From NCBI GenBank assembly GCA_022013635.1, contig JAKLPX010000358.1, positions 1 through 20,959 of the forward strand: a stretch of 20,959 bases of DNA. The letters are read 5' to 3'. Under the pieces are notes generated by a model, which did not search any database, was not told the origin of the DNA, and was given only the letters and a program-made list of their open reading frames with translations. The position numbers and the translations under genes are program-made. Positions 14,231 through 20,959 of the stretch are shown piece after piece (within the stretch, counting starts at the first letter, position 1; each line of letters starts with the position of its first letter). Source of the DNA: Candidatus Delongbacteria bacterium (GTDB lineage Bacteria; UBA4055).

Positions 14231-17200
14231 ATGGGTTTAAAAAGCAGAGCTGTAATGGTAGCAGGAGCGGGAATAGCAGGAATTCAAGCCGCTTTAGACC
14301 TCGCTGAGATGGGAATAAAGGTACATCTTGTTGAAGAATCACCGTCAATAGGCGGGAGAATGCCTCAATTGGATAAAACATTTCCCACAAATGATTGTTC
14401 GATGTGTATTCTTTCTCCGAAGATGAGCGAGAGCGTGAGACATCCGAATATAAAGATATATACGACAACTACAATTGATTCCGTATCCGGTATTCCCGGT
14501 GATTTTACGGCGAAAATTGTTGAACGGGCCAAATATATTGATCAGGAAAAATGCGTTTCATGCGGATTATGCGAAGAAAAATGTCCGGTAAAAGTTGACG
14601 ATATCTTTGATATGAAGCTTCGTAAAAGAGGCGCTGTTTCCAGATATTTTTTACAAAGTATTCCATCCGAATACACGATTGATCCGCATAATTGTTTATA
14701 TTTGAATAAAGGCGTCTGCCGTTTATGCGAAAAAGTATGTCCGGCAGGGGCTATAAATTTTGATGATAAGGATAAAATATTCGAGATCAATGTCGGCGCT
14801 ATAATTCTTTCAGGCGGTATTGACTCGTATGATCCGATCCACTTGGGTAATTTCGGATACCGCAGGTATAAGAATGTAGTGACTTCACTCGAGTTTGAAA
14901 GGATGCTGTCGGCATCCGGACCACTCGGCGGACATGTTGTGAGACCCGGCGACCATAAAGAACCCAAAAGCCTTGCCTTCATACAATGCGTCGGATCAAG
15001 AGACGAGAACATCAATCATAATTACTGCTCTTCAGCCTGCTGTATGTTTGCGATAAAAGAGGCGATGATAGCCAAAGAACACATAAAGGATTTAGAATCA
15101 ACCGTATTCTATATGGATATCAGAGCATTCGGAAAGGATTTTGACAAATACTACGAAAAATCCAAAGATAAATACGGAGTCGAGTATATAAAATCCAAAG
15201 TGTCTGATATATCTGAAGACGACGATGGTAATTTAATTCTAAAATATGTTTATGAGAACGGTGATATTTCTCATAAGCAATTCGATATGGCAGTTCTTGC
15301 CGTCGGCCTGCAGCCCAGAAAAAGCATAGTTAATTTATCGAAATCATTGAATTTTAAACTTAATGAATTCGGGTTCTGCAGATCTGATACGAACTTACCG
15401 CTGGCTACAACCCGCGAAGGGATTTTTGTCTGCGGGGCAATGAACGGACCAAAAGACATTCCCGAATCGGTAACTGCAGCATCCGGCGCCGCAGCCGAAA
15501 CCTTAAAGTTCCTTAGATTGGAAAGGCAGGATATTTCTGCCGAAAAGGATGCTGTTCAGGAAAAGGATGTCGCCGGAGACAGGCCGAGAATAGGCGCGTT
15601 CGTATGCCATTGCGGTATCAATATAGCCGGCGTGGTTGATGTAAAAGATGTTGCCGAACACGCAAGACATCTGCCCAATGTCGAATATGCAGAAGATCTT
15701 ATTTACGCCTGTTCTCAGGACTGTATGAACACGATCAAGGAAAGAATAAAGGAATATGACCTTAACAGGATCGTCGTAGCGGCATGTACCCCGAGAACAC
15801 ACGAGCCGCTTTTCAGAGAAACGATAACCGAAGCGGGATTAAACCCGTATTTATTTGAAATGGCCAATATCAGGGACCAGTGTTCATGGGCGCACATGAA
15901 TGAACCTTGGCTTGCAACGGTAAAATCAAAAGACCTTATGAGTATGGGAGTTGCCAAAGCGAGGGAATTAAAACCGCTAAAGAGACTTCCCATTGAGATT
16001 AATCCTAAAGCAATGGTGATCGGCGGCGGTTTGGCCGGCATGACGACTGCGATATCGCTTGCCGAAGCCGGACATGAAGTCTATTTAATCGAAAAAGAAA
16101 ATGAACTCGGCGGAAACCTAAGAAATATTTTCTTTGATTTTGACAGCGATCCGCAGGTTCTTTTGGCTGATACTATATCAAAGGCGGAATCAAACGAATT
16201 GATACATATTTATAAAAATGCAATAATAAAAAAGATTGACGGTTTCGTAGGAAATTTTTCAACGACTGTCACCGGCAATAATAAAAATGAAGAAATAAGT
16301 TTCGATCACGGTGTCGTCATAATCGCCACAGGAGCAGATGAGCATGTGACTGAAGAGTATCTTTACGGCAGATCAGACAGGATAGTATCACAGGTCGAAT
16401 TGGAAGACATATTAAAGACAAGGAAATTTCCCGGTACAAGAAAACCGAAGAATGTCGTTATGATCCAATGCGTCGGTTCCCGCGAAGAAGGCAAAATGTA
16501 CTGCAGTAGAGTTTGCTGTACAAAAGCGGTTAAAAATGCAGGCGTCTTAAAGAATATTTTACCGAATGTGAATATTTATATAATTTACAGAGATATAAGA
16601 ACCTACGGTTTCAGAGAGAAACATTATTCCGAACTCAGAGACAAAGGAGCAATGTTCATACATTATACGCCTGAGAATAAACCGATAGTTGAACTGGTAA
16701 ATGAAAAGGATACGGACAGTCAGGTAAAGGTAACGGTTTTCGATCCGATAGTTAATAAAAACATTGAAATTCAGGCTGATATGCTGGTATTGGCAACTGC
16801 GATTGACGCAAAGAAAGAGAATATTGATCTCGTAAAAATGCTGAAAGTATCTTTGAATACGGACGGAATGTTTTTGGAAGCGCATGTTAAACTTCGCCCG
16901 GTTGATTTTGCCACCGACGGTATTTTCGTCGCCGGACTGGCTCACTGCCCGAAAGACTGCGATGAAAGTATTACTCAGGCAAAAGCCGCTGCAAGCAGAG
17001 CGCTTACTTTCCTGAATAAAAAAGCCATTCTCGCGGAAGGAACGATCTGCGAAGTCAACGACAGCCGCTGTACCGGATGCGGTTACTGTGTTCATATCTG
17101 CGCTTATAACGCGATCGAGCTTGATCCTGAAAAAGGAACAGCCCGAGTTAATGATGCGTTGTGCAAGGGCTGCGGTGCGTGCGTGGCTTCATGCCGCTGC

Positions 17201-17287
17201 GGTGCGCTTGACCTTAGGGGATTCACGAACGGACAGATGTTCGGCGTATTTGATTCGCTTGAAATGACGAATGTAATAGATGAATAA
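14231..17287 (+). CDS. hdrA: Double HdrA fusion protein (HdrA-a plus HdrA-b in one chain)
   Basis: A 1018-residue protein of two HdrA units. Residues 1-430: FAD loop VAGAGIAGIQAAL, CxxC in NDCSMCILSPKM, inserted ferredoxin domain (CVSCGLCEEKCP from Cys108; CLYL...CRLCEKVCP), CVGSRDEN...YCSSACC, and GIFVCGAMNGPKDIPES. A charged linker follows to about residue 452. Residues 453-1018: N-terminal cluster domain (FVCHCGINIAGVVD, Cys459/Cys461; VVAACTPRTHEPLF; NIRDQCSWAH), second FAD loop VIGGGLAGMTTA, CVGSREEG..YCSRVCC, and a C-terminal ferredoxin (CTGCGYCVHIC from Cys947, then CKGCGACVASC). The second FAD unit lacks the CxxC and the inserted ferredoxin, just like HdrA-b. HdrA is the FAD-bifurcating subunit in methanogens; double-length relatives are known, for example BamE-like proteins. 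It follows mvhD2 and precedes mvhD3. Confidence 0.9.
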   Translation: MGLKSRAVMVAGAGIAGIQAALDLAEMGIKVHLVEESPSIGGRMPQLDKTFPTNDCSMCILSPKMSESVRHPNIKIYTTTTIDSVSGIPGDFTAKIVERAKYIDQEKCVSCGLCEEKCPVKVDDIFDMKLRKRGAVSRYFLQSIPSEYTIDPHNCLYLNKGVCRLCEKVCPAGAINFDDKDKIFEINVGAIILSGGIDSYDPIHLGNFGYRRYKNVVTSLEFERMLSASGPLGGHVVRPGDHKEPKSLAFIQCVGSRDENINHNYCSSACCMFAIKEAMIAKEHIKDLESTVFYMDIRAFGKDFDKYYEKSKDKYGVEYIKSKVSDISEDDDGNLILKYVYENGDISHKQFDMAVLAVGLQPRKSIVNLSKSLNFKLNEFGFCRSDTNLPLATTREGIFVCGAMNGPKDIPESVTAASGAAAETLKFLRLERQDISAEKDAVQEKDVAGDRPRIGAFVCHCGINIAGVVDVKDVAEHARHLPNVEYAEDLIYACSQDCMNTIKERIKEYDLNRIVVAACTPRTHEPLFRETITEAGLNPYLFEMANIRDQCSWAHMNEPWLATVKSKDLMSMGVAKARELKPLKRLPIEINPKAMVIGGGLAGMTTAISLAEAGHEVYLIEKENELGGNLRNIFFDFDSDPQVLLADTISKAESNELIHIYKNAIIKKIDGFVGNFSTTVTGNNKNEEISFDHGVVIIATGADEHVTEEYLYGRSDRIVSQVELEDILKTRKFPGTRKPKNVVMIQCVGSREEGKMYCSRVCCTKAVKNAGVLKNILPNVNIYIIYRDIRTYGFREKHYSELRDKGAMFIHYTPENKPIVELVNEKDTDSQVKVTVFDPIVNKNIEIQADMLVLATAIDAKKENIDLVKMLKVSLNTDGMFLEAHVKLRPVDFATDGIFVAGLAHCPKDCDESITQAKAAASRALTFLNKKAILAEGTICEVNDSRCTGCGYCVHICAYNAIELDPEKGTARVNDALCKGCGACVASCRCGALDLRGFTNGQMFGVFDSLEMTNVIDE

Positions 17288-17308
17288 CAAATTATAACCG
17301 GAGTATTG

Positions 17309-17731
17309 ATGAAAGAATGGGAACCGAAAATATTGGCATTATTATGCAACTGGTGCTCGTATGCAGGCGCAGACTTGGCCGGAGTATCGAGAATGCAGTA
17401 TCCTGCAAATGTCAGAGTTATAAGAATACCATGTTCCGGCAGAGTTGATCCGCTTTTCATTATGAAAACACTGCAAAGCGGGTATGACGGTCTATTCGTA
17501 TCCGGCTGACATCCGGGCGACTGCCATTACCTGTCAGGTAATTTCATTGCAAGAAGAAAATTTGCGGCTATAAAGCCGTTATTGGAATATATCGGTATCG
17601 AGCCCGAAAGAGTTCAGTTCTCGTGGATCTCTGCGGGAGAAGGCGAAAGATTCGCTAAGATAATTGAAAAGATATCCAACGATATAAAAAGAATAGGCCC
17701 TGCCGAAAGACTTGTAAAAGGAGTAGTGTGA
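17309..17731 (+). CDS. mvhD: MvhD/FlxD-type [2Fe-2S] subunit 3, selenocysteine-containing (UGA at 17507-17509)
   Basis: A 140-residue protein if UGA codon 67 is selenocysteine; the frame then runs to UGA at 17729-17731, which acts as a true stop and overlaps the next ATG by one base. The start ATG 17309 has GGAG with a 5-base spacer. Ligands: CNWC at 13 and 16, Cys42 in PCSGRVD, Sec67 and Cys72 in the G-U-HPGDCHY motif. SWISAGEGERFAK occupies the C-terminal part as in other MvhD proteins. Being followed directly by FlxC-, FlxB-, FlxA-like genes and hdrC, it takes the position of FlxD in flxDCBA-hdr clusters, linking the NAD(P)H-side reductase to HdrA. One gene thus contains UGA with two meanings. 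Confidence 0.9.
17507..17542 (+). promoter_or_regulatory. Sec UGA and candidate bacterial SECIS hairpin 3
   Basis: UGA at 17507-17509. The hairpin begins after 16 bases as in the other two copies but is one pair longer: ATTACCT (17526-17532), loop GTC, AGGTAAT (17536-17542). The change in the loop-proximal bases is compensated (T with A), keeping a closed stem with GU at the top. Confidence 0.65.
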
Positions 17732-18696
17732 TGCTGCAGGAATTAAAGGATACGGTTAAAAAGCTGATATCGGAGAAAAAAGTTGATATCGTCATCGGAT
17801 GGAAGCGGGGAACACTGCCCGGCTCCGCATCTCCCCTGTTTATTCAAACTCAGGAAGATGCCGATGAGCTGATCTTTGACAGTACATGCAGAAATAATCT
17901 TACTGCATATCTCACAAAAGACAAAAGAAAAATGTCTAAAGATTATAAGAAGACAGGCATTATTGTCAAAGGCTGTGACGCAAGGTCGGTTGTCTTATAT
18001 GCGGTTGAAAATCAGGTTAAAAGAGAAAACATTTTTCTGATAGGAGTACCGTGCGAAGGTGTTTACGAAAAGAAGAAGATCAGAGCAGCAGTTGACGGAA
18101 AGGAAATTTTAGGGATAAAAAAGTCCGGCAATGCCGTAACCATTACAGGAAGGGACTTCGAGATCGCAGTGCCTGATAAAGATGTTTTATCGGATTCGTG
18201 CATTTATTGCAGATACCCCGATGCTTTGGAGTATGATGTTTTTATCGGAGAGCCGAGGAAGGAAGTTGATGTTAAGGATGAATTCGCGGCAGTAAAAGAA
18301 TTTGAGAAAAAAACTTCCGAAGAAAGATGGGAATACATTAAGTCCGAATACTCAAAATGTATCCGCTGTTATGCCTGCAGAAATGTTTGCCCTTCATGCT
18401 ACTGTAATGAATGTTTCGTAGATCAGAACAATCCTCAATGGATCGGCAAGACTCCCGAAATGACAGATTCGATAATTTTCCATCTAATAAGAAATTTACA
18501 TACAGCCGGAAGATGCGTTGACTGCGGATCATGCGTGTCTGCCTGTCCGGCGGAAATAGATCTCCGTATCATGAGCAAAAAGGTGGAAAAAGAAATTAAG
18601 GAAAGGTTTGATTACACTGCAGGGCTTGATATAAATGAAAAACCTGTAATGGCAACCTTTTGCGAGCACGAAAAACAAGATTTTATAATGAGTTGA
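17731..18696 (+). CDS. flxC: FrhB/FdhB-like iron-sulfur subunit 3 (FlxC-like)
   Basis: A 321-residue soluble protein, shorter than the two paralogues at 11544 and 12691. The ATG at 17731 has AAAGGAG 7 bases before it; a GTG one codon earlier is not preferred. The N-terminal region contains IVKGCDARSVVLYAV and IFLIGVPCEG, the beta-subunit-type fold core, and CIYCRYPDALEYDV. The C-terminal dicluster part has CIRCYACRNVCP from Cys210 with SCYCNEC, and CVDCGSCVSACP from Cys262. It lies between MvhD3 and the FlxB-like gene, the place of FlxC in Flx loci. Expected role: 4Fe-4S relay between the NAD(P)H reductase part and MvhD3. The letter C follows gene order and is less sure than the family. Confidence 0.65.
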   Translation: MLQELKDTVKKLISEKKVDIVIGWKRGTLPGSASPLFIQTQEDADELIFDSTCRNNLTAYLTKDKRKMSKDYKKTGIIVKGCDARSVVLYAVENQVKRENIFLIGVPCEGVYEKKKIRAAVDGKEILGIKKSGNAVTITGRDFEIAVPDKDVLSDSCIYCRYPDALEYDVFIGEPRKEVDVKDEFAAVKEFEKKTSEERWEYIKSEYSKCIRCYACRNVCPSCYCNECFVDQNNPQWIGKTPEMTDSIIFHLIRNLHTAGRCVDCGSCVSACPAEIDLRIMSKKVEKEIKERFDYTAGLDINEKPVMATFCEHEKQDFIMS

Positions 18697-18698
18697 AA

Positions 18699-19754
18699 AT
18701 GTTGAAAATTAAAAAAGAAAATATAAATACTCTGCTGGAAGAACTGATGAAGGACTATCAGGTGTATGCTCCGGTAAAAAACGGTTCTAAAGCCGCGTTT
18801 AAAGTTATTGAAAATCCTGATGATATTTTTACCGGTCATGTTAAATCCGAGTATTCGCCGAAGAGCGTATTTTTCCCTCAGTCCGAAGTTCTTTTCGAAT
18901 ATTCTAAAGAAGGCGTCAGTATTCCCGAAAAGAAAGAGAAACCGTACCTGCTTTGGGGAGTCAGGAACTGTGATACAAAAAGCATAAGGATGCTGGACAA
19001 AGTTTTCGGTAACGCAAGACAGGCTCCCGACAAAGACATGTACAAAGATCCGTACTGGAAGCAGAAATATGATACGAGCATAATCTTCAATTTTGCTTGT
19101 AACGCGCCTCTGACAACCTGTTTCTGCAACTGGTTCGGGAGTGGACCGTTTGATGAATCCGGCTCTGATATTTTTGTCGTTGAAACAAAAGACGATCTTA
19201 TCTTCAAAGGAATTTCAGAAAAAGGTAAAGAGCTTCTGAAGAAATTATCCGTATCGGAAATTTCGGACAAAAAAGATGAGGAAGCTGTTTCAGAACTAAA
19301 AGAAAAGGCAGTATCTATGATGCCTGAAGTTACGGATATTTCAGCATTATACGAAAAACTGCCAAAATTATGGAATGAACCGATCTGGCAGGAAATATCT
19401 TCCAAGTGTGTCAACTGCGGAGCCTGCGCTTTTATCTGTCCTACCTGTCACTGTTTCGATGTTTCCGATGAGGGAAAGAACGGAAAAGGAAAAAGGGTCA
19501 GATTGTGGGATTCATGCATGTTCCCGATCTTCACAATGGAAGCTTCAGGTCATAACCCGAGAGGAAATTCTGTTGATCGCGTCAGACAAAGAGTAATGCA
19601 TAAATTCAATTATTTCAAAGACAATTACGGAACACATCTGTGTACCGGCTGCGGAAGGTGCGTTGTCGTGTGCCCCGTAAATCTCGACATAAGAGATGTG
19701 ATAAAAGATATAATTAATTATGAATTAAATAAAAAGGTACCTGCCGATGTGTAA
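18699..19754 (+). CDS. flxB: 4Fe-4S dicluster subunit of AsrA/HydB type (FlxB-like)
   Basis: A 351-residue protein. The start is ATG 18699, two bases after the preceding stop; a TTG at 18660 inside the previous gene is rejected although no strong ribosome site precedes 18699. Landmarks of the anaerobic sulfite reductase A / sulfhydrogenase beta family: LWGVRNCDTKSIRMLD, DPYWKQKYD, CNAPLTTCFCNWFGSGPF, and GADIFVVET-like SGSDIFVVET. Two cluster motifs follow, CVNCGACAFICP from Cys237 running into TCHCFDV, and CTGCGRCVVVCP from Cys315, separated by the typical RLWDSCMFPIFTMEASGHNPR segment. In AsrAB and HydBG this subunit pairs with the FAD/NAD(P)H subunit, which is the next gene here (8-base overlap). 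Role: electron relay from NAD(P)H to the Hdr side. Confidence 0.75.
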   Translation: MLKIKKENINTLLEELMKDYQVYAPVKNGSKAAFKVIENPDDIFTGHVKSEYSPKSVFFPQSEVLFEYSKEGVSIPEKKEKPYLLWGVRNCDTKSIRMLDKVFGNARQAPDKDMYKDPYWKQKYDTSIIFNFACNAPLTTCFCNWFGSGPFDESGSDIFVVETKDDLIFKGISEKGKELLKKLSVSEISDKKDEEAVSELKEKAVSMMPEVTDISALYEKLPKLWNEPIWQEISSKCVNCGACAFICPTCHCFDVSDEGKNGKGKRVRLWDSCMFPIFTMEASGHNPRGNSVDRVRQRVMHKFNYFKDNYGTHLCTGCGRCVVVCPVNLDIRDVIKDIINYELNKKVPADV

Positions 19755-20577
19755 CGGTTATTTACCTATTCAGATGAGGGTTGACAAAGTCCTGACGGAA
19801 AATCCGGATAAGACCCTTAAAACTTTTGAACTGTCTTTCTTAAAAGATAACGACAGAGAGAATTTTAAGTATATGCCCGGCCAATTCTGCGAGTTTTCGA
19901 TCACGGGAAAAGGCGAATCGCCTTTTGGTATTGCGTCGTCCCCGACCGAAAAGGATATTCTTAAGTTCACGGTCAACAGGACAGGTTCGGTCACAAAAGA
20001 GATACATTATCTTCGTCCCGGAGACATTGTCGGAGTAAGAGGCCCGCTCGGTAATTGGTATCCTGTCGGGAAATTTAAAGGCGGCGATGTTGTGATTATC
20101 GGGGGCGGATTTGCTTTTACGACCCTGAGGTCGCTTCTGGTCTATATGCTTGAACACAGGTCTGACTACGGCAAGATCACGGTCATTTACGGTGCAAGAA
20201 ATCCCGACTTATTCATCTATAAGGAAGAGCTCGAAGCATGGGATAAAAGGAATGACCTGATCCTTCATCTTACGATTGATAAAGCGGTTGAAGGCTGGAC
20301 GAAACTCTGCGGATTTGTCCCGACTGTTACAAAGGAAGTAAAACTTGATCCGAAGTCATGGGCGGTAGTCTGCGGGCCTCCGGTCATGATCAAGTTTACT
20401 CTGCCGGTGCTTAAAGAGATAGGTTTTAATGACGGCATGGTTTATACATCTCTCGAAAGACGGATGAAATGCGGGATCGGCAAATGCGGAAGATGCGGGA
20501 TCGGCTCAAAATATGTCTGCATAGACGGGCCTGTCTTTTCATTAGAAGAATTGAAGAATATACCCGAAGCTTTTTAG
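19747..20577 (+). CDS. flxA: FAD/NAD(P)H reductase subunit with [2Fe-2S] site (FlxA/AsrB/HydG-like)
   Basis: A 276-residue ferredoxin-NADP reductase-fold protein. FAD domain: MPGQFCEFSITGKGESPFGIASSP near residues 43-66 and RGPLGNWYPVGKF. NAD(P) domain: VVIIGGGFAFTTLRSLL, VIYGARNPDLFIY, and CGPPVMIKFT. C terminus: cysteines 242, 247, 250 and 258 in KCGIGKCGRC...YVC, the [2Fe-2S] motif of the PyrK/HydG/AsrB family. Reaction: two-electron exchange between NAD(P)H and the cluster chain. It is the only pyridine-nucleotide enzyme seen in the operon, so it probably sets NAD(P)+/NAD(P)H as one redox partner of the whole complex. It overlaps the AsrA/HydB-type gene by 8 bases and lies 15 bases before hdrC. 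NADH versus NADPH preference cannot be told from the sequence. Confidence 0.85.
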   Translation: MCNGYLPIQMRVDKVLTENPDKTLKTFELSFLKDNDRENFKYMPGQFCEFSITGKGESPFGIASSPTEKDILKFTVNRTGSVTKEIHYLRPGDIVGVRGPLGNWYPVGKFKGGDVVIIGGGFAFTTLRSLLVYMLEHRSDYGKITVIYGARNPDLFIYKEELEAWDKRNDLILHLTIDKAVEGWTKLCGFVPTVTKEVKLDPKSWAVVCGPPVMIKFTLPVLKEIGFNDGMVYTSLERRMKCGIGKCGRCGIGSKYVCIDGPVFSLEELKNIPEAF

Positions 20578-20592
20578 TAAAGGAGAATTTGA

Positions 20593-20959
20593 ATGGATAA
20601 GATTATTTTAAGCGAAATGGACTCTAATTTTAAAAACGAGATCGCCTCCCGTCCGGGAGCAGAGCATTTTCAAAGATGTTTTACATGCGGGACCTGTACC
20701 GCCGCCTGCCCGGTAGCTGAAGTACATGAAGAGTATGACCCGAGGAGAATCATCAGAATGTGCATTCTCGGGATGAAAAAAGAAGTTCTTTCATCCGATT
20801 TGCTATGGATGTGCTCAAGATGCTATACATGTTACGCGCTTTGCCCGCAGGGAGTGAAATTCTCCGATGTTTTGGATATTTTAAGAGAAATGGCCGTAAA
20901 AGAAGGATATGTGCCAAAAGAAAGATATAATAACGCAAAAGAGCTGGATAAACAGCTGC
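20593..20959 (+). CDS. hdrC: Heterodisulfide reductase subunit C-like ferredoxin protein, 3'-truncated by the window edge
   Basis: The first 122 codons are visible; HdrC proteins are usually near 190 residues. The start ATG follows AAAGGAG with a good spacer. Two classical 4Fe-4S motifs with HdrC context are present: CFTCGTCTAACPV from Cys29, followed by YDPRRIIRMCILGM, and CSRCYTCYALCPQGV from Cys74, followed by FSDVLDILREMAVKEGY. There is no membrane segment in the visible part, so a soluble HdrC and not a DsrM/HdrE-linked one is likely. HdrC passes electrons from HdrA to HdrB, which holds the non-cubane clusters that reduce disulfides in methanogens. An hdrB gene is expected just beyond the right edge. 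Confidence 0.9.
   Translation, partial: MDKIILSEMDSNFKNEIASRPGAEHFQRCFTCGTCTAACPVAEVHEEYDPRRIIRMCILGMKKEVLSSDLLWMCSRCYTCYALCPQGVKFSDVLDILREMAVKEGYVPKERYNNAKELDKQL

Noticed and set aside
8334..17509. UGA recoded genome-wide (for example to Gly or Trp) instead of Sec
   Set aside because: UGA ends the genes at 13780-13782, 17729-17731 and 18694-18696, and occurs in frame only at the one motif position of the three mvhD genes. The replaced residue is Cys in the family, not Gly or Trp.
8136..17731. The mvhD genes as pseudogenes broken by nonsense mutations
   Set aside because: Three paralogues share the same stop position, with intact downstream frames, good ribosome sites and tight operon spacing.
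1..20959. CRISPR arrays, tRNA or rRNA genes, insertion sequences, integrase or toxin genes
   Set aside because: No regular spaced repeats, cloverleaf-type segments, transposase motifs or terminal inverted repeats were noticed on either strand.

Overview
The window comes from a diderm (Gram-negative type), probably strictly anaerobic bacterium of moderately low GC content. The diderm call rests on a chaperone-usher outer-membrane secretion locus; the anaerobic call rests on a long operon of iron-sulfur and flavin proteins of the heterodisulfide reductase (Hdr) / Flx type. The phylum cannot be fixed from the sequence. UGA is an ordinary stop in several genes but is read through at one fixed position in three paralogous genes, so the organism is inferred to make selenoproteins.

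Layout. (1) Bases 1-1131, + strand: 3' part of a membrane-anchored spermidine-synthase-like gene that begins before the window. (2) Bases 1135-7572, - strand: a seven-gene chaperone-usher pilus operon. In transcription order it is pilin D, chaperone 2, pilin C, pilin B, pilin A, chaperone 1, usher. It has a near-consensus sigma70 promoter (7705-7733), a leader of about 125 nt with a possible 14-codon peptide and alternative hairpins, and a strong intrinsic terminator directly after the first pilin gene. (3) Bases 7573-7884: the divergent intergenic region. (4) Bases 7885 to the right edge, + strand: one tightly packed operon of at least 12 genes: tusA, mvhD1, hdrA-a, hdrA-b, two FrhB/FdhB-like subunits, mvhD2, a double-length hdrA fusion, mvhD3, flxC-, flxB- and flxA-like genes, and the start of hdrC, which runs off the window.

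How the + operon should work. FlxA-like is an FAD/NAD(P)-binding reductase with a [2Fe-2S] site, so pyridine nucleotide is the likely entry or exit for electrons. FlxB/FlxC-like and the other FrhB-like proteins are 4Fe-4S relays. The MvhD subunits pass electrons to HdrA, the FAD protein that bifurcates in methanogens and related systems. HdrC (with HdrB expected just outside) carries the disulfide-type or other high-potential half reaction. No hydrogenase, formate dehydrogenase or terminal catalytic subunit is seen here.

The most notable points: all three MvhD paralogues have an in-frame UGA at the second residue of the conserved G-(C)-HPGDCHY motif, each followed at exactly the same distance by a perfect hairpin with GU in its loop (candidate bacterial SECIS). 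The HdrA pair occurs twice in one operon, once as two genes and once fused into a 1018-residue protein. A TusA-type sulfur carrier heads the operon.
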